A stretch of DNA of 64,000 nucleotides, from the NCBI GenBank assembly GCA_900553465.1, contig USDT01000005.1, positions 24,447 through 88,446 on the forward strand, written 5' to 3'. Made by a program: the position numbers and the translations under genes. The DNA comes from an uncultured Prevotella sp. GTDB lineage: Bacteria; Bacteroidota; Bacteroidia; Bacteroidales; Bacteroidaceae. This document shows positions 26,989 through 36,471 of the stretch, in pieces (position 1 is the stretch's first letter; each line of letters opens with the position of its first letter). Under the pieces are notes generated by a model. That model saw nothing but the letters and a program-made list of their open reading frames with translations, did not search any database and was not told where the DNA came from.

Positions 26989-27480
26989 ATGTTTACGAAA
27001 ATGCCTGTAATCCTGTTTATAATCATATTGGTTATGACTGCGTCGCGTTCGATGGCGCAGTCGGGCGGATTGGTGGCCGACATGTCGTCGCGCAAGCCTC
27101 TGCGCGACGCTGTGATAATGACCGATGGCGGAGAGCGCGTCACCACCGACTATCGCGGACAGTTCGTTCTTAGCGGCAAGTTCCGCGGAGCCACCATATT
27201 GTGCAAGGGCTACATAAAGCGCAACATGACGGCCGAAGAGATGCAGCGCGACACCATATTCCTCATTCCCAACATCAACACGCTCAAGGGTGTGGAGATT
27301 ATAGCGCCCAACGACGGTATGGGTGCGCTTAAACGGAGCATGGATTCGGAGGCCAAGGCCATACCCATCAAGCCCAAGACTGGATTCAGTTTCGACTTCT
27401 TCAGCCTGTTCGACCGCAGCAAGCGTCGCGTGTCGAAAAAGGAACGCGAGCGTCAGAAACGCATACTCGACAACTACTGA
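26989..27480 (+). CDS. Small secreted carboxypeptidase-regulatory-like protein
   Basis: A 163-residue protein with a signal peptide (hydrophobic stretch about residues 5-20, ending SMAQ). The mature part contains a single beta-sandwich-like carboxypeptidase-regulatory domain fragment (GGLVADMSSRKPLRDAVIMTDGGERVTTDYRGQFVLSGKFRGATILCKGYIKRNMT) and a basic C-terminal tail (KRRVSKKERERQKRILDNY). In larger proteins this domain precedes a TonB receptor or other surface module, but here it stands alone. Function unknown; it may be a periplasmic structural or adaptor protein. Confidence 0.78.
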   Translation: MFTKMPVILFIIILVMTASRSMAQSGGLVADMSSRKPLRDAVIMTDGGERVTTDYRGQFVLSGKFRGATILCKGYIKRNMTAEEMQRDTIFLIPNINTLKGVEIIAPNDGMGALKRSMDSEAKAIPIKPKTGFSFDFFSLFDRSKRRVSKKERERQKRILDNY

Positions 27481-27546
27481 CCCGGTTTTTGCCGCATTAT
27501 TTTAATGTTAAAACATGAGGCCATGGTTGTTTTCCATTTTATTTAT

Positions 27547-27554
27547 TATCTTTG
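27547..27554 (+). promoter_or_regulatory. Candidate nhaD promoter -7 element
   Basis: TATCTTTG at 27547-27554 fits TAnnTTTG. The nearest upstream TTG-type box (27526-27529) has a 17-base spacer, shorter than normal. The leader to the nhaD ATG would be about 150 bases. Confidence 0.45.
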
Positions 27555-27705
27555 TTCACATCTTAGACCGTACTATTCAGACACAGCGGCCGGTGGCGCA
27601 TGCCTTTCGACGGTGGCGTTGCGGTGTCGTGCATGCCTTGATAACGGCAATGGCAGAGTGTATTTGAAACAAAAAACATAAACAGTCAATTATTTTTTAC
27701 AGACA

Positions 27706-29049
27706 ATGACAACATTAACGTTGACGATAGTCCTTATTTTCGTGGCCGGCTATGTGTGCATAGCGGCCGAGAGTTTCACCAAGGTGAACAAGGCAGCCGT
27801 GGCGCTGCTCATGTGTGTTTTGTGCTGGACGGTCTATATGATAGATCCCGGCCAGTATGTTTCCGCCGCAGTGGGCGATGCCGCAACAGGCGTGCAGTCG
27901 CTGGCTGTGCAGGTGGGTGAGTCGTTGAAGATGCACCTCGGCGACACGGCCGAGACTCTTTTCTTCCTCATGGGAGCCATGACCATTGTCGAGATTGTCG
28001 ATACTTACGGCGGTTTCAACTTCGTGCGCGACATCATGAAGACCCGCAGCAAGCGCAAACTGCTGTGGCGCATAGCTTTCATGACGTTCTTTCTGTCGGC
28101 CATTCTTGACAACCTTACGACGTCCATAGTGATGATAATGGTGCTGCGCAAGCTCATACGCGACAACAAGGAGCGCATGATCTTCGCATCGATTGTGATA
28201 ATTGCGGCCAACTCGGGAGGCGCTTTCTCGCCCATCGGCGACGTTACGACCATCATGCTTTGGATCAAGGGTATGATAAGCACCGGCGGTGTGCTGGGCG
28301 AACTGTTCCTGCCGTCGCTTGTGTCGATGGTGGTGCCTGTGCTCATACTGCAGTTCGGACTGAAGGGTAAACTCGACTGCGCGCAGAATCTGCCTAAGGA
28401 CAACGTGAGCACATTCACCCGCCGTCAGCGCCACACGGTGTTCTTCCTTGGTGTGGGCGGACTTATTTTTGTGCCGATTTTCCGCTATATGACCGATCTG
28501 CCGCCGTTCATGGGCATTCTGCTCGTGCTCGGTCTGCTCTGGACCGTCACCGAGTTCTTCTACCGTTCAACCTCTGAGGACGACACTATGGCCCGCCGCG
28601 TCAGCCAGTTGCTGTCGCGTATCGACATGTCCACCATCCTTTTCTTCCTCGGAATACTCATGGCCGTTTCATGTCTGTCGGAGATAGGCGTGCTCACGGC
28701 GCTCGGAGCTACGCTCAACGACGTGTCGGGCGGCAACCACTATCTTGTCACCGGAGCCATCGGTGTCATCTCGAGCATTGTCGACAATGTGCCGCTCGTG
28801 GCAGGATGTATGGGTATGTATCCCATCGCTCCGACCGGCGACATGGCTGTCGACGGACTGTTCTGGCTGCTGCTGGCCTACTGTGCCGGTGTGGGCGGCT
28901 CCATGCTCATCATCGGTTCGGCGGCCGGTGTGGTTGTTATGGGACTGGAGAAGATAACCTTCGGCTGGTATCTGAAGCACGTTTCGTGGGTTGCCCTTGT
29001 GGGCTATCTGGCCGGAATGGTGGCCTACTGGCTTGTACAGATGATTTGA
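27706..29049 (+). CDS. nhaD: Na+/H+ antiporter NhaD
   Basis: A 447-residue inner-membrane protein with about 11-13 helices and the NhaD (ion transporter superfamily) signatures: AILDNLTTSIVMIMVLRKL, ANSGGAFSPIGDVTTIMLWIKG and SSIVDNVPLVAGCMGMYP, in which paired Asp/Asn in broken helices form the sodium site. It exchanges intracellular Na+ for protons and supports salt and alkaline tolerance. It is followed after 29 bases by the MG2-type surface protein gene, so the two may share a transcript. Confidence 0.94.
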   Translation: MTTLTLTIVLIFVAGYVCIAAESFTKVNKAAVALLMCVLCWTVYMIDPGQYVSAAVGDAATGVQSLAVQVGESLKMHLGDTAETLFFLMGAMTIVEIVDTYGGFNFVRDIMKTRSKRKLLWRIAFMTFFLSAILDNLTTSIVMIMVLRKLIRDNKERMIFASIVIIAANSGGAFSPIGDVTTIMLWIKGMISTGGVLGELFLPSLVSMVVPVLILQFGLKGKLDCAQNLPKDNVSTFTRRQRHTVFFLGVGGLIFVPIFRYMTDLPPFMGILLVLGLLWTVTEFFYRSTSEDDTMARRVSQLLSRIDMSTILFFLGILMAVSCLSEIGVLTALGATLNDVSGGNHYLVTGAIGVISSIVDNVPLVAGCMGMYPIAPTGDMAVDGLFWLLLAYCAGVGGSMLIIGSAAGVVVMGLEKITFGWYLKHVSWVALVGYLAGMVAYWLVQMI

Positions 29050-29078
29050 AAAGTTGAAATAAAAGTTTAGTATAGCTT

Positions 29079-31640
29079 ATGAGAAAATGTTTGCTGATGT
29101 TTGTCCTGATCGTGGCGTGCCGGCTTGCGGCTTTCGCACAGACGCCTTCGGTCTTCGACACCTATTTCGCCCAGGCGCAGTCGTATGCCCAGGCGTTTCC
29201 GAGAGAGAAAGTATATCTGCACTTCGACAACACGAGTTACTATCAGGGAGACACCATTTGGTTTAAGGCCTACGTGCTCACTGCTGCCGACAACATGCCG
29301 AGTAAGATAAGCAAACCGCTGTATGTGGAGTTTGTCGATCAGCTCGGCAATGTGATGGACCGCCAGATTGTGAAACTCGAAAACGGCGAGGGGCACGGAC
29401 AGATATCGCTGGCAAACACTTTTTTCACAGGATATTACGAAGTGAGGGCATACACAAAGTGGATGCTCGCCTTCGGTGACGACCCGCAGTATTTCTCGCG
29501 CACGCTTCCCATCTACCGCAAGCGCATAAACAACGACGAGCAGAGCCGTAGCATCGCTACCTATAATATGGACAAGAGCATGAAGCAAAGGCCGAAGGAA
29601 AATCTGAAGGAACTCAACGTGAGATTCTTCCCCGAGGGCGGACAGCTGGTGCAGGGCATGCCTGCAGTGGTTGGATTTGAGACGCTGAGCGAGGACAGCG
29701 GATGGGTGAATGTGAGCGGATATCTGTTGTCGGAGAGCGGCGAGAAGATTCTGCCCATTGCCACAATACACGACGGAATGGGCAGCTTCACCTACACTCC
29801 GGGCGAGAAACCTGCTTCGGTGGAGCTGATATACAACGGCAAGACACGTAAGTTCAAGCTGCCGGATGCACAGCCTGCGGGCTACGGCATCATGGTGAAC
29901 GTGCGTGAGGAGTCGCTCGACGTCACGGTGTCGCGTTCTGCCGGAATGGCCGGCGGTGATGTGGCGCTGTTCCTTTTCTCCGGTCTTACGCCGTGCACCT
30001 ATGTGCCTGTCGATTTCGGCGAGGCCTCCAGCAAGCGTATAAGGATTCTCACTTCCGACCTTCCAGGCGGAGTGGTGCGTCTGTCGCTTGTCAACTCGTC
30101 GGGCGCTTCGTTGCTCGATCGTTTCTGTTATGTCTATCCCAAGGATACACTCAGCCTGAGCGCATCGGCCGACAACGACCTTTATGCACCGTTCAAGAAG
30201 GCCGTGTGCCGCCTGAAACTCACCGACGCGTCCAACGCTCCTGTGAGCAACGCGCGCATATCTGTTGCTGTGAGGGACGGATTAGACATGGACTACATAC
30301 AGTATGACAACAACATCTTCACAGATCTTCTGCTCACTTCCGAACTGAAAGGCTATATACGGCAGCCGGGATTCTATTTTGTCGACAGGTCGGTGGCACG
30401 CCGCAAGATGCTCGACAACCTTCTGCTCATACGTGGCTGGCGCCGTTATGATGTGCAGGAGAGTTTCGGCCTGAAGCAGGTGGAACCGAAATATCTGCCG
30501 GAACCCAATCTCAACCTTTACGGACACATCGACTCTTGGTACGGAAAGGCGCAGGCCAACATCGGCATAACCGTCATGGCGCATAATGACTCGGTGGCCA
30601 TCATGGGCTCAACACGTGCCGACTCGCTCGGCAACTTCACCATTCCGCTTGATGATTTCTACGGAAAGATGGAGGCACTCATACAGACCAAGCGCGACGG
30701 AAAGAAATACAACCGCAACGCTCTCGTGAGTCTGTTCCGCAACTTTGAGCCCCCGCTCCGTCAGCTCGACTATTCTGAGCTCAATCCGATGTGGAGTACT
30801 CCTGTCGATACGACCCGACTGGATGCTGACATCAGCGTTTTCGAGGACTCGCTCGTGGGAGATGAGAAGATACTGAAGCTCGGTGAGGTTGTTGTAAAGG
30901 GAAAATACAAGAACAAACGGCTCTTGCAGGACACTGAGACTTTTGAGCGCGACATCCTGGGATTCTACAATATAAGACAGTATGTGGACAGACTGCGCGA
31001 CAACGGAAAACTTGTTGTTGATGACATTGGTTATCTGATGCATACTCTCAACGATAGAATAAACCGCGAGGGAACGCTCTATGGAGTGAACGAGATGAAG
31101 TATAGTGCCAATGGAAAGGACATTGATCAGGTGCATCTTGTGGGTTGCATCGACATGATAGAGACAGCCATGCTCTATATGGACCATACGGGCATGATGT
31201 CATATAAGTTCAATGACAAGGACTTCAGGGTGGATGTGGATGAGCTTCGCGACATTTACACAGGTCAGTTCAAGATGGACACCGTCAGTCAGACCGGTTT
31301 ACGGCAGATCTTTGTAAGGTGTGCTTTCCAGATGCAGGAGCGTTGGAACGCCGGCAAGAGCTACAAACCGACTCATGGTATAAGAAAGACCGAGATACAG
31401 GGATACAGTATTCCGGCCGAGTTCTATTCCCCGCAATACAGTGAAACGATGCTTAATGAAGGAATAGACGACCGTCGCCGCACTCTGTACTGGAACCCGG
31501 AGGTTGTCACAGACGAGAACGGCGAGGCGGTGATAGAGTGTTTCAACAGCAGGAACACCACTTATATGAATGTCAGTGCGGAAACCGTTGCCGGCGGAAA
31601 GCCGGCTTCGGTCAACTTCAATACTTATTCGGGGCAGTAG
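29079..31640 (+). CDS. Secreted MG2-domain protein with vestigial plug domain
   Basis: An 853-residue protein starting with a signal peptide (MRKCLLMFVLIVACRLAAFAQ). The first domain matches the macroglobulin-like MG2 pattern seen in Bacteroidetes surface proteins (AFPREKVYLHFDNTSYYQGDTIWFKAYVLTAADNMPSKISKPLYVEFVDQLGNVMDRQIVKLENGEGHGQISL). Several further beta-sandwich segments follow, then a region at about 620-700 that resembles a TonB-receptor plug (IRQYVDRLRDNGKLVVDDIGYLMHTLNDRINREG), and a terminal sandwich with TLYWNPEVVTDENGEAVIECFNS. No barrel follows the plug, so it is not a transporter itself. Function unknown; probably an envelope-associated protein. Its 3' end overlaps the convergent GNAT gene by 16 bases. 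Confidence 0.8.
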   Translation: MRKCLLMFVLIVACRLAAFAQTPSVFDTYFAQAQSYAQAFPREKVYLHFDNTSYYQGDTIWFKAYVLTAADNMPSKISKPLYVEFVDQLGNVMDRQIVKLENGEGHGQISLANTFFTGYYEVRAYTKWMLAFGDDPQYFSRTLPIYRKRINNDEQSRSIATYNMDKSMKQRPKENLKELNVRFFPEGGQLVQGMPAVVGFETLSEDSGWVNVSGYLLSESGEKILPIATIHDGMGSFTYTPGEKPASVELIYNGKTRKFKLPDAQPAGYGIMVNVREESLDVTVSRSAGMAGGDVALFLFSGLTPCTYVPVDFGEASSKRIRILTSDLPGGVVRLSLVNSSGASLLDRFCYVYPKDTLSLSASADNDLYAPFKKAVCRLKLTDASNAPVSNARISVAVRDGLDMDYIQYDNNIFTDLLLTSELKGYIRQPGFYFVDRSVARRKMLDNLLLIRGWRRYDVQESFGLKQVEPKYLPEPNLNLYGHIDSWYGKAQANIGITVMAHNDSVAIMGSTRADSLGNFTIPLDDFYGKMEALIQTKRDGKKYNRNALVSLFRNFEPPLRQLDYSELNPMWSTPVDTTRLDADISVFEDSLVGDEKILKLGEVVVKGKYKNKRLLQDTETFERDILGFYNIRQYVDRLRDNGKLVVDDIGYLMHTLNDRINREGTLYGVNEMKYSANGKDIDQVHLVGCIDMIETAMLYMDHTGMMSYKFNDKDFRVDVDELRDIYTGQFKMDTVSQTGLRQIFVRCAFQMQERWNAGKSYKPTHGIRKTEIQGYSIPAEFYSPQYSETMLNEGIDDRRRTLYWNPEVVTDENGEAVIECFNSRNTTYMNVSAETVAGGKPASVNFNTYSGQ

Positions 31641-32197
31641 CAGCGCATGTGTTTCATCTCATGCCCGCCCCACATTTTATCGTTTACATATCTGAATCCC
31701 AGTGCCGTGTACAATCGTTCGGCATTGGGATTCAGCTTGTCTACGAGCAGGCCGGCAGGCAGCCCGTTTTCGTGGGCACGCTTTATGGCTGCGCGTAGCA
31801 GTGATGATGCAATGCCCATACGCCTGAATTCAGGATATACGGCAATGCTGTCTATGTAGTATTCGCCGGCTTCCGTCTCGTCGGGAATGTTGTCGAGGTC
31901 GCGTGCCAGTTGCTCTTTTGCTGCGTGCAGGAATGCCTTGCGTAGAGTGTGGAGGTCCTCGCCGCGGTATGCCACTACGGCTCCTGCCACGCGATTGTCA
32001 TCGTTCAGTGCGACGAGCGTATTGAGATAACTGTACTGTGAGCATTCTGATGCTGCAAGATCTGTCATTACCTGTTCGAAGTCGGCCAGCGTTTTGCCCG
32101 GTCCGACAAGGTTCATGCAGCATTCATCCGACATTGCCTGCATGATGAGCAGTGCTATGTCGTGTGCATGTTCCTTCTTAGCCTGTTCTATTTTCAT
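31625..32197 (-). CDS. GNAT-family N-acetyltransferase
   Basis: A 190-residue acetyltransferase. The open frame extends to 32302, but the ATG at 32197 begins the conserved part (MKIEQAKKEHAHDIALLIMQAM). The acetyl-CoA-binding motif is RRMGIASSLLRAAIKRA, preceded by the strand YIDSIAVYPEF, and the C-terminal strand-helix is LNPNAERLYTALGFRYV. The tail contains a cluster of His, Met and Cys. The acceptor substrate cannot be predicted. Its stop codon overlaps the end of the convergent MG2 protein gene by 16 bases. Confidence 0.87.
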   Translation of the reverse strand: MKIEQAKKEHAHDIALLIMQAMSDECCMNLVGPGKTLADFEQVMTDLAASECSQYSYLNTLVALNDDNRVAGAVVAYRGEDLHTLRKAFLHAAKEQLARDLDNIPDETEAGEYYIDSIAVYPEFRRMGIASSLLRAAIKRAHENGLPAGLLVDKLNPNAERLYTALGFRYVNDKMWGGHEMKHMRCYCPE

Positions 32198-32476
32198 AAT
32201 TTCCTTGTTTGTTATATGGGCATTGCCGTGTTGTATTTGTTTTCGTTCTGTTTTTAAGAAATGTAATGGCATGCTTATGGCAAAGATAATACAAATTTGC
32301 AAGAAGACAAAATCCGTGTGGACGTACGGTGCAGATTACATCATGACAAGGTTTGTCCACACTGTCTGCGGAGTGTCTGGTACTACATGGGAAAGCTGGT
32401 TCCGCCATGCCGGCGGCATAGTGTATCATGATGAAAACAATGTCGTGAAATTGTTGCGGCGAATTAATAAAATTAC

Positions 32477-32484
32477 TATTTTTG
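32477..32484 (+). promoter_or_regulatory. Candidate promoter of the DUF389 gene
   Basis: TATTTTTG fits TAnnTTTG. A GTTG at 32454-32457 is 19 bases upstream, a partial match to the -33 box. The leader to the ATG at 32659 would be about 170 bases. Confidence 0.4.
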
Positions 32485-32658
32485 TAGAGTATAGGGCTTG
32501 GCTCGGCAATATTCAATCACTAAAAACTCCGTTTTCTCTGTTTGTTGTCGTTCTTGGCCTTCGTCATATTTGAACTTGTTGTACGTTAAATCATAAATAT
32601 CGGTTTCTGTCCTTGATATTCCTGATATTAAAGAGGAAACACATAAAAAACAAACAAT

Positions 32659-34059
32659 ATGGAAGAAAAAGATCAGAAGATTGTCGGTGACGGCTTCAAA
32701 GGCACAGTCCTGCGCCTGACCGGTTCGTTGAAGAAGTATTTCAACGTATCCACCGACAGAGAGAAAGAGGAAGACACTATTGCCGCTATCCGCAACGGTG
32801 TGTCGTTTCATGGTTCAAATCTTTGGATACTTGTGTTCGCGATATTCATCGCCTCGCTTGGTCTGAATGTCAATTCTACTGCTGTCATCATCGGCGCGAT
32901 GCTTATATCGCCGCTCATGGGGCCTATCATCGGCATGGGATTGGCTGTGGGCATCAACGACTTCGAACTGTTGAAACGGTCGGTTAAGAACTATCTTATC
33001 GCCACACTCATAAGTGTTGTCACGGCGACAATATACTTTTTGCTGACACCTCTCAACGAAGCGCAGTCGGAACTTCTTGCCCGTACGTCGCCGACGCTTT
33101 ACGATGTGTTCATCGCTCTGTGCGGAGGTGCGGCCGGAATTGTGGCCCTCAGCTGTAAGGGCAAGGGCAACGTATTCCCCGGAGTAGCCATTGCCACGGC
33201 ACTCATGCCGCCGCTTTGTACTGCCGGATTCGGCATAGCGACAGGCAATATCTACTATTTCTTCGGTGCGTTTTATCTGTTTTTCATCAACACGGTGTTC
33301 ATCAGCCTTGCCACTTATCTGGGTGTGAGGATGATGAAGTTCAAGGAAAAGCAGTTCCTTGACCAGGGACATTATGCCCGGGTGAAACGTTATATCATAA
33401 TAGCAGTTGTTGTCACGATGGTGCCGGCGGCATTCATGACCTATGGCATTGTGCGTTCGAGTATATTCAAAACCAATGTCAGCCGTTTCGTGAAGGACCG
33501 CTTGGAAAGCAACGGTACACGCATCATATCATACGATGTCAATAAAGACAGTCTCACCCTGCGTGTTGTGGCTGTGGGACGTGAGATTTCGGACAGCATG
33601 ATAAAGCGTGCGGAGAACAGCATGTCCGACTACAAGATGGCTCATTACACGCTTCAGGTGATACAGGGTTCGCAGTCTGATTCCGTGATGTTGCTCAACA
33701 ACCGCCTTTCCAGCGTGCGTACAACGAGCAACAATTATGCTGCCATGTTGCGCGAAGAGGCTCTCAAGGCTTCCGCTTTGCAGAACCGACTGAACGAATA
33801 TACGCGTTATGACGACCTCGCTCCGGCTGTTGCTGCTGAGATGAAGACGCTGTTCCCCGGTGTGCGCGACGTAAGTCTGTCGCTTTCGGCCACAGTTCTG
33901 GCTGACTCCACATCCGCTGTGCGTCGTCCGGTTGCTATAGTCGGTCTTGGTGCAGGTGCGAGGTTGAGCACTGCCGAGCACGAGAAGATGAAGAAATGGC
34001 TTGCCACACGTGTCGGTGCGGACAATATACAGCTCGTCACCCACACATCGGGAAGATGA
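32659..34059 (+). CDS. DUF389-family membrane protein
   Basis: A 466-residue protein. Residues about 30-250 hold at least six membrane helices with the DUF389 core (LNVNSTAVIIGAMLISPLMGPIIGMGLAVGINDFELLKRSVKNYL and GGAAGIVALSCKGKGNVFPGVAIATALMPPLCTAGFGIATGNIYYFFGAFYLFFINTVFISLATYLGV). A soluble domain of about 200 residues follows, with coiled-coil character and a C-terminal alpha/beta part resembling the OmpA-like or BON-like folds in general appearance only. The biochemical function of DUF389 proteins is not established; a transport or sensing role is often suggested. Confidence 0.88.
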   Translation: MEEKDQKIVGDGFKGTVLRLTGSLKKYFNVSTDREKEEDTIAAIRNGVSFHGSNLWILVFAIFIASLGLNVNSTAVIIGAMLISPLMGPIIGMGLAVGINDFELLKRSVKNYLIATLISVVTATIYFLLTPLNEAQSELLARTSPTLYDVFIALCGGAAGIVALSCKGKGNVFPGVAIATALMPPLCTAGFGIATGNIYYFFGAFYLFFINTVFISLATYLGVRMMKFKEKQFLDQGHYARVKRYIIIAVVVTMVPAAFMTYGIVRSSIFKTNVSRFVKDRLESNGTRIISYDVNKDSLTLRVVAVGREISDSMIKRAENSMSDYKMAHYTLQVIQGSQSDSVMLLNNRLSSVRTTSNNYAAMLREEALKASALQNRLNEYTRYDDLAPAVAAEMKTLFPGVRDVSLSLSATVLADSTSAVRRPVAIVGLGAGARLSTAEHEKMKKWLATRVGADNIQLVTHTSGR

Positions 34060-34080
34060 TGTAATACTTATGAACAGGAA

Positions 34081-34121
34081 ATGCGGGGCAGGACATCTTT
34101 AAATGATGTTCTGCCCCGCAT
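34081..34121. terminator. Terminator between DUF389 and histidine kinase genes
   Basis: A 17-base stem (ATGCGGGGCAGGACATC against GATGTTCTGCCCCGCAT, with one G-T pair), a 7-base loop, then CTTTTTATA on the plus strand. It lies between convergent genes. Confidence 0.78.
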
Positions 34122-34201
34122 CTTTTTATAATCAGTCCGCAATGTCGCGGAACGGTGCTTTTGGCTTGCCTAAGTGGTTTCTGGTGTTTTATGGAAGAGA
34201 T

Positions 34202-35659
34202 CTATCTGTGTTTTCTTAGTGAAAATTCGAAGCAAAGCCCTCCGCTCAGCAGGTTGTGTGCTCTGACTGTTCCGCCATGCATCAGTATGGCGTTCTTTAC
34301 AATGGCGAGTCCCAGTCCTGTGCCACCCATTTTGCGACTGCGTCCTTTGTCCACGCGGTAGAAGCGTTCGAAGAGCCGTGGCAGATGCTCGACCGGCACT
34401 CCCACACCATTGTCGCTGAACGAGAAAGCCCAACAATCATCCTTTTCTTCGGCGTTCACTGTTATCGTAGTGTGTTCTCCGGCGTAGGCTATTGCGTTGT
34501 CGGTAAGGTTTCTGAAGATGCTGTAAACCAGACTGTAGTTGCCTTCTATTATGATGTCCGGTTTCACGTTGTTCACGAATGTCATGCCTTTTTCCGAAAG
34601 CTGCATTGAAGTATCCCTTTCTATGTCGGCTATGATGTTCGACACGTTCACTTCGGAGAAGTCTATCAGCTCCTGTGCATCGTCCATTCTGTTGAGTGTC
34701 GAGATGTCGTGCAGCAGCGATGTGAGCCTTCTGCTCTGCGCGTAGCTACGTTCCATGAACTGCTGTTTCACCTTGACGTCCATGTCAGGATTGCTGAGTA
34801 TTGTCTCCAGATAGCCCTGTATGCTTGCCACGGGTGTCTTCAGTTCGTGTGCTATGTTCTGTGTGAGCTGGCGTTTCAGAATGTTCTGTTCCTCGCGTGT
34901 GCTCTGCAGACGTTTGTATATCTTTATTATACGTTCGGCAATCTCGCCCAATTCATCGTCCGGGAAGTCTGCCAGATCCTCCGTGTCGAGCGATTCGTTG
35001 TTGTCGGCACGGCTTGCGAATATCTTCAGTTTGGTGATGTTGGCACCCAGTCTGCTTATGAAATGATAGAGAATGAGTGTGAGCAGAACCATGGCCGTAA
35101 TTGCAAACCAGATGTAATGCTGGTCGGCCTGCAGCGATTTAGACAGATTGTCGTCATAGGGCAGGGCGCTGCGTATGATGATTCCCTTGTCCTTAAAGTA
35201 TGTGGCAGAGTAGAAGAAGTTGCCCTCCACGGTCTTGCTGCTTCTGTCTATTGTGGAACCGTGTCCTCTTCTCAATGCGTCTATCACCTCAGGGCGATCG
35301 GAATGGTTGATTACGTTGGTGTAACTGCTCAGGTTACTGTCGTAAACCACCTTACCGTTTTTCTCTATCAGAGTTACTCTGAGGCCTGTGAACCCATGAC
35401 TCCGGACATAAATGTTGAGGGTGTGTTCGTTGATACTGTCGGTGTAGCTCATCCATTCGTTCATTCGCTCGTTGTAGTCCTGCAGCCTCATGTCGAGCGT
35501 TTCTATCTTATACTGATTCTCTCGCACCTGCTGGAATACGATGAACGCAATGGCGAAAAGCAGGAATACGGACAGCACGCTGAAGTAAATCCTGTTGCCA
35601 ACGCTAATGTTCCTGATACACCGTGATATCATTATGTTCTGGTTTAATGGTCTAAGCAT
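34202..35659 (-). CDS. Two-component sensor histidine kinase
   Basis: A 485-residue membrane kinase with a helix near the N-terminus (SVLSVFLLFAIAFIVFQQ), a periplasmic sensor domain of about 130 residues, a second helix (IWFAITAMVLLTLILYHFI), a HAMP-like linker, a HisKA domain with the phosphoacceptor histidine in QNIAHELKTPVASIQGYLETIL, and a HATPase domain with the N box (NLTDNAIAYA), G1 (FSDNGVGVP) and G2 (GGTGLGLAIVK) motifs. The ATG at 35659 overlaps the response-regulator stop by eight bases, implying coupled translation; the next ATG at 35632 is an alternative. The signal is unknown. It forms a pair with the upstream OmpR-type regulator. Confidence 0.9.
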   Translation of the reverse strand: MLRPLNQNIMISRCIRNISVGNRIYFSVLSVFLLFAIAFIVFQQVRENQYKIETLDMRLQDYNERMNEWMSYTDSINEHTLNIYVRSHGFTGLRVTLIEKNGKVVYDSNLSSYTNVINHSDRPEVIDALRRGHGSTIDRSSKTVEGNFFYSATYFKDKGIIIRSALPYDDNLSKSLQADQHYIWFAITAMVLLTLILYHFISRLGANITKLKIFASRADNNESLDTEDLADFPDDELGEIAERIIKIYKRLQSTREEQNILKRQLTQNIAHELKTPVASIQGYLETILSNPDMDVKVKQQFMERSYAQSRRLTSLLHDISTLNRMDDAQELIDFSEVNVSNIIADIERDTSMQLSEKGMTFVNNVKPDIIIEGNYSLVYSIFRNLTDNAIAYAGEHTTITVNAEEKDDCWAFSFSDNGVGVPVEHLPRLFERFYRVDKGRSRKMGGTGLGLAIVKNAILMHGGTVRAHNLLSGGLCFEFSLRKHR

Positions 35660-36341
35660 CGAAATAATAGCCGAATCCGAGGCGGGTGACAATACATTTT
35701 GAGAATCTGCCTATCTTTTTGCGCAGTCGTGTTATGTTTACATCGACGGTACGGTCGAGCACGAGCACGTCCTTAGGCCATATGCGATCGATAAGTTCCT
35801 GGCGTGAGAACACGCGTCCGCGCTCCTCAAGCAGCAGATGCAGCAGTTCGAATTCGGTCTTTGTGAACGGTATCTCCTCGCCGTCGATGCTTACAGTTTT
35901 CTTGCCAAGATTCATCTCGATGCCCTGATAGTGTATCACCTGTGGCGCCTGCTGTTCGGAAGGTGAGGCGGTGCGTCTGAGCACGGCGCGTACCCGTACG
36001 AGCACTTCACGGATGGAGAACGGTTTTGATATGTAGTCGTCAGCACCGAGATTGAATCCCGTGACGGTGTCGTTCTCCGTGTCACGGGCAGTGAGGAAGA
36101 TTATTGGTATGTGCGCTGTGGCCGGGTCGGTCTTCAGTCTTTTTGCCATTGCGAAGCCCGACATGCCGCCCATCATCACGTCGAGCAGCAGCAGGTCGAA
36201 ACTGCACACGTTGAGCGTCAGAGCTTCTTCGGCCGAGCATGCGGTAGATACCTCATATCCTTCAGTCTCAAGATTGAATTTCAGAATTTCGAGCAGGTCC
36301 TGCTCGTCGTCCACAACAAGAATTCTGTTTTTATGTTCCAT
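35652..36341 (-). CDS. OmpR/PhoB-family response regulator
   Basis: A 229-residue regulator. The receiver domain has the acidic pair D11-D12, the phosphorylation site D54 (LLLLDVMMGGMSG), T84 (FLTARD) and K106 (ISKPFSI). The C-terminal winged-helix domain is of the OmpR type (LLHLLLEERGRVFSRQELIDRIWPKDVLVLDRTVDVNITRLRKKIG). It is phosphorylated by the kinase encoded immediately downstream. A -7-like TAATTTTG lies at 36361-36368 on the minus strand, upstream of its ATG. The gene for an FMN-binding protein precedes it in the same direction with a 130-base gap. Confidence 0.93.
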   Translation of the reverse strand: MEHKNRILVVDDEQDLLEILKFNLETEGYEVSTACSAEEALTLNVCSFDLLLLDVMMGGMSGFAMAKRLKTDPATAHIPIIFLTARDTENDTVTGFNLGADDYISKPFSIREVLVRVRAVLRRTASPSEQQAPQVIHYQGIEMNLGKKTVSIDGEEIPFTKTEFELLHLLLEERGRVFSRQELIDRIWPKDVLVLDRTVDVNITRLRKKIGRFSKCIVTRLGFGYYFDA

Positions 36342-36471
36342 TTTGGCTTTTTGTTTTCTGCAAAATTATGCATAAGACTGTTCACATCTGTTGCAATGGC
36401 GTTACAATTATGTTACATGTACGGCGCGCTGCCATAGAGGCTGCGGATGCAGAGTGCGTTCCTCAGGCAGT

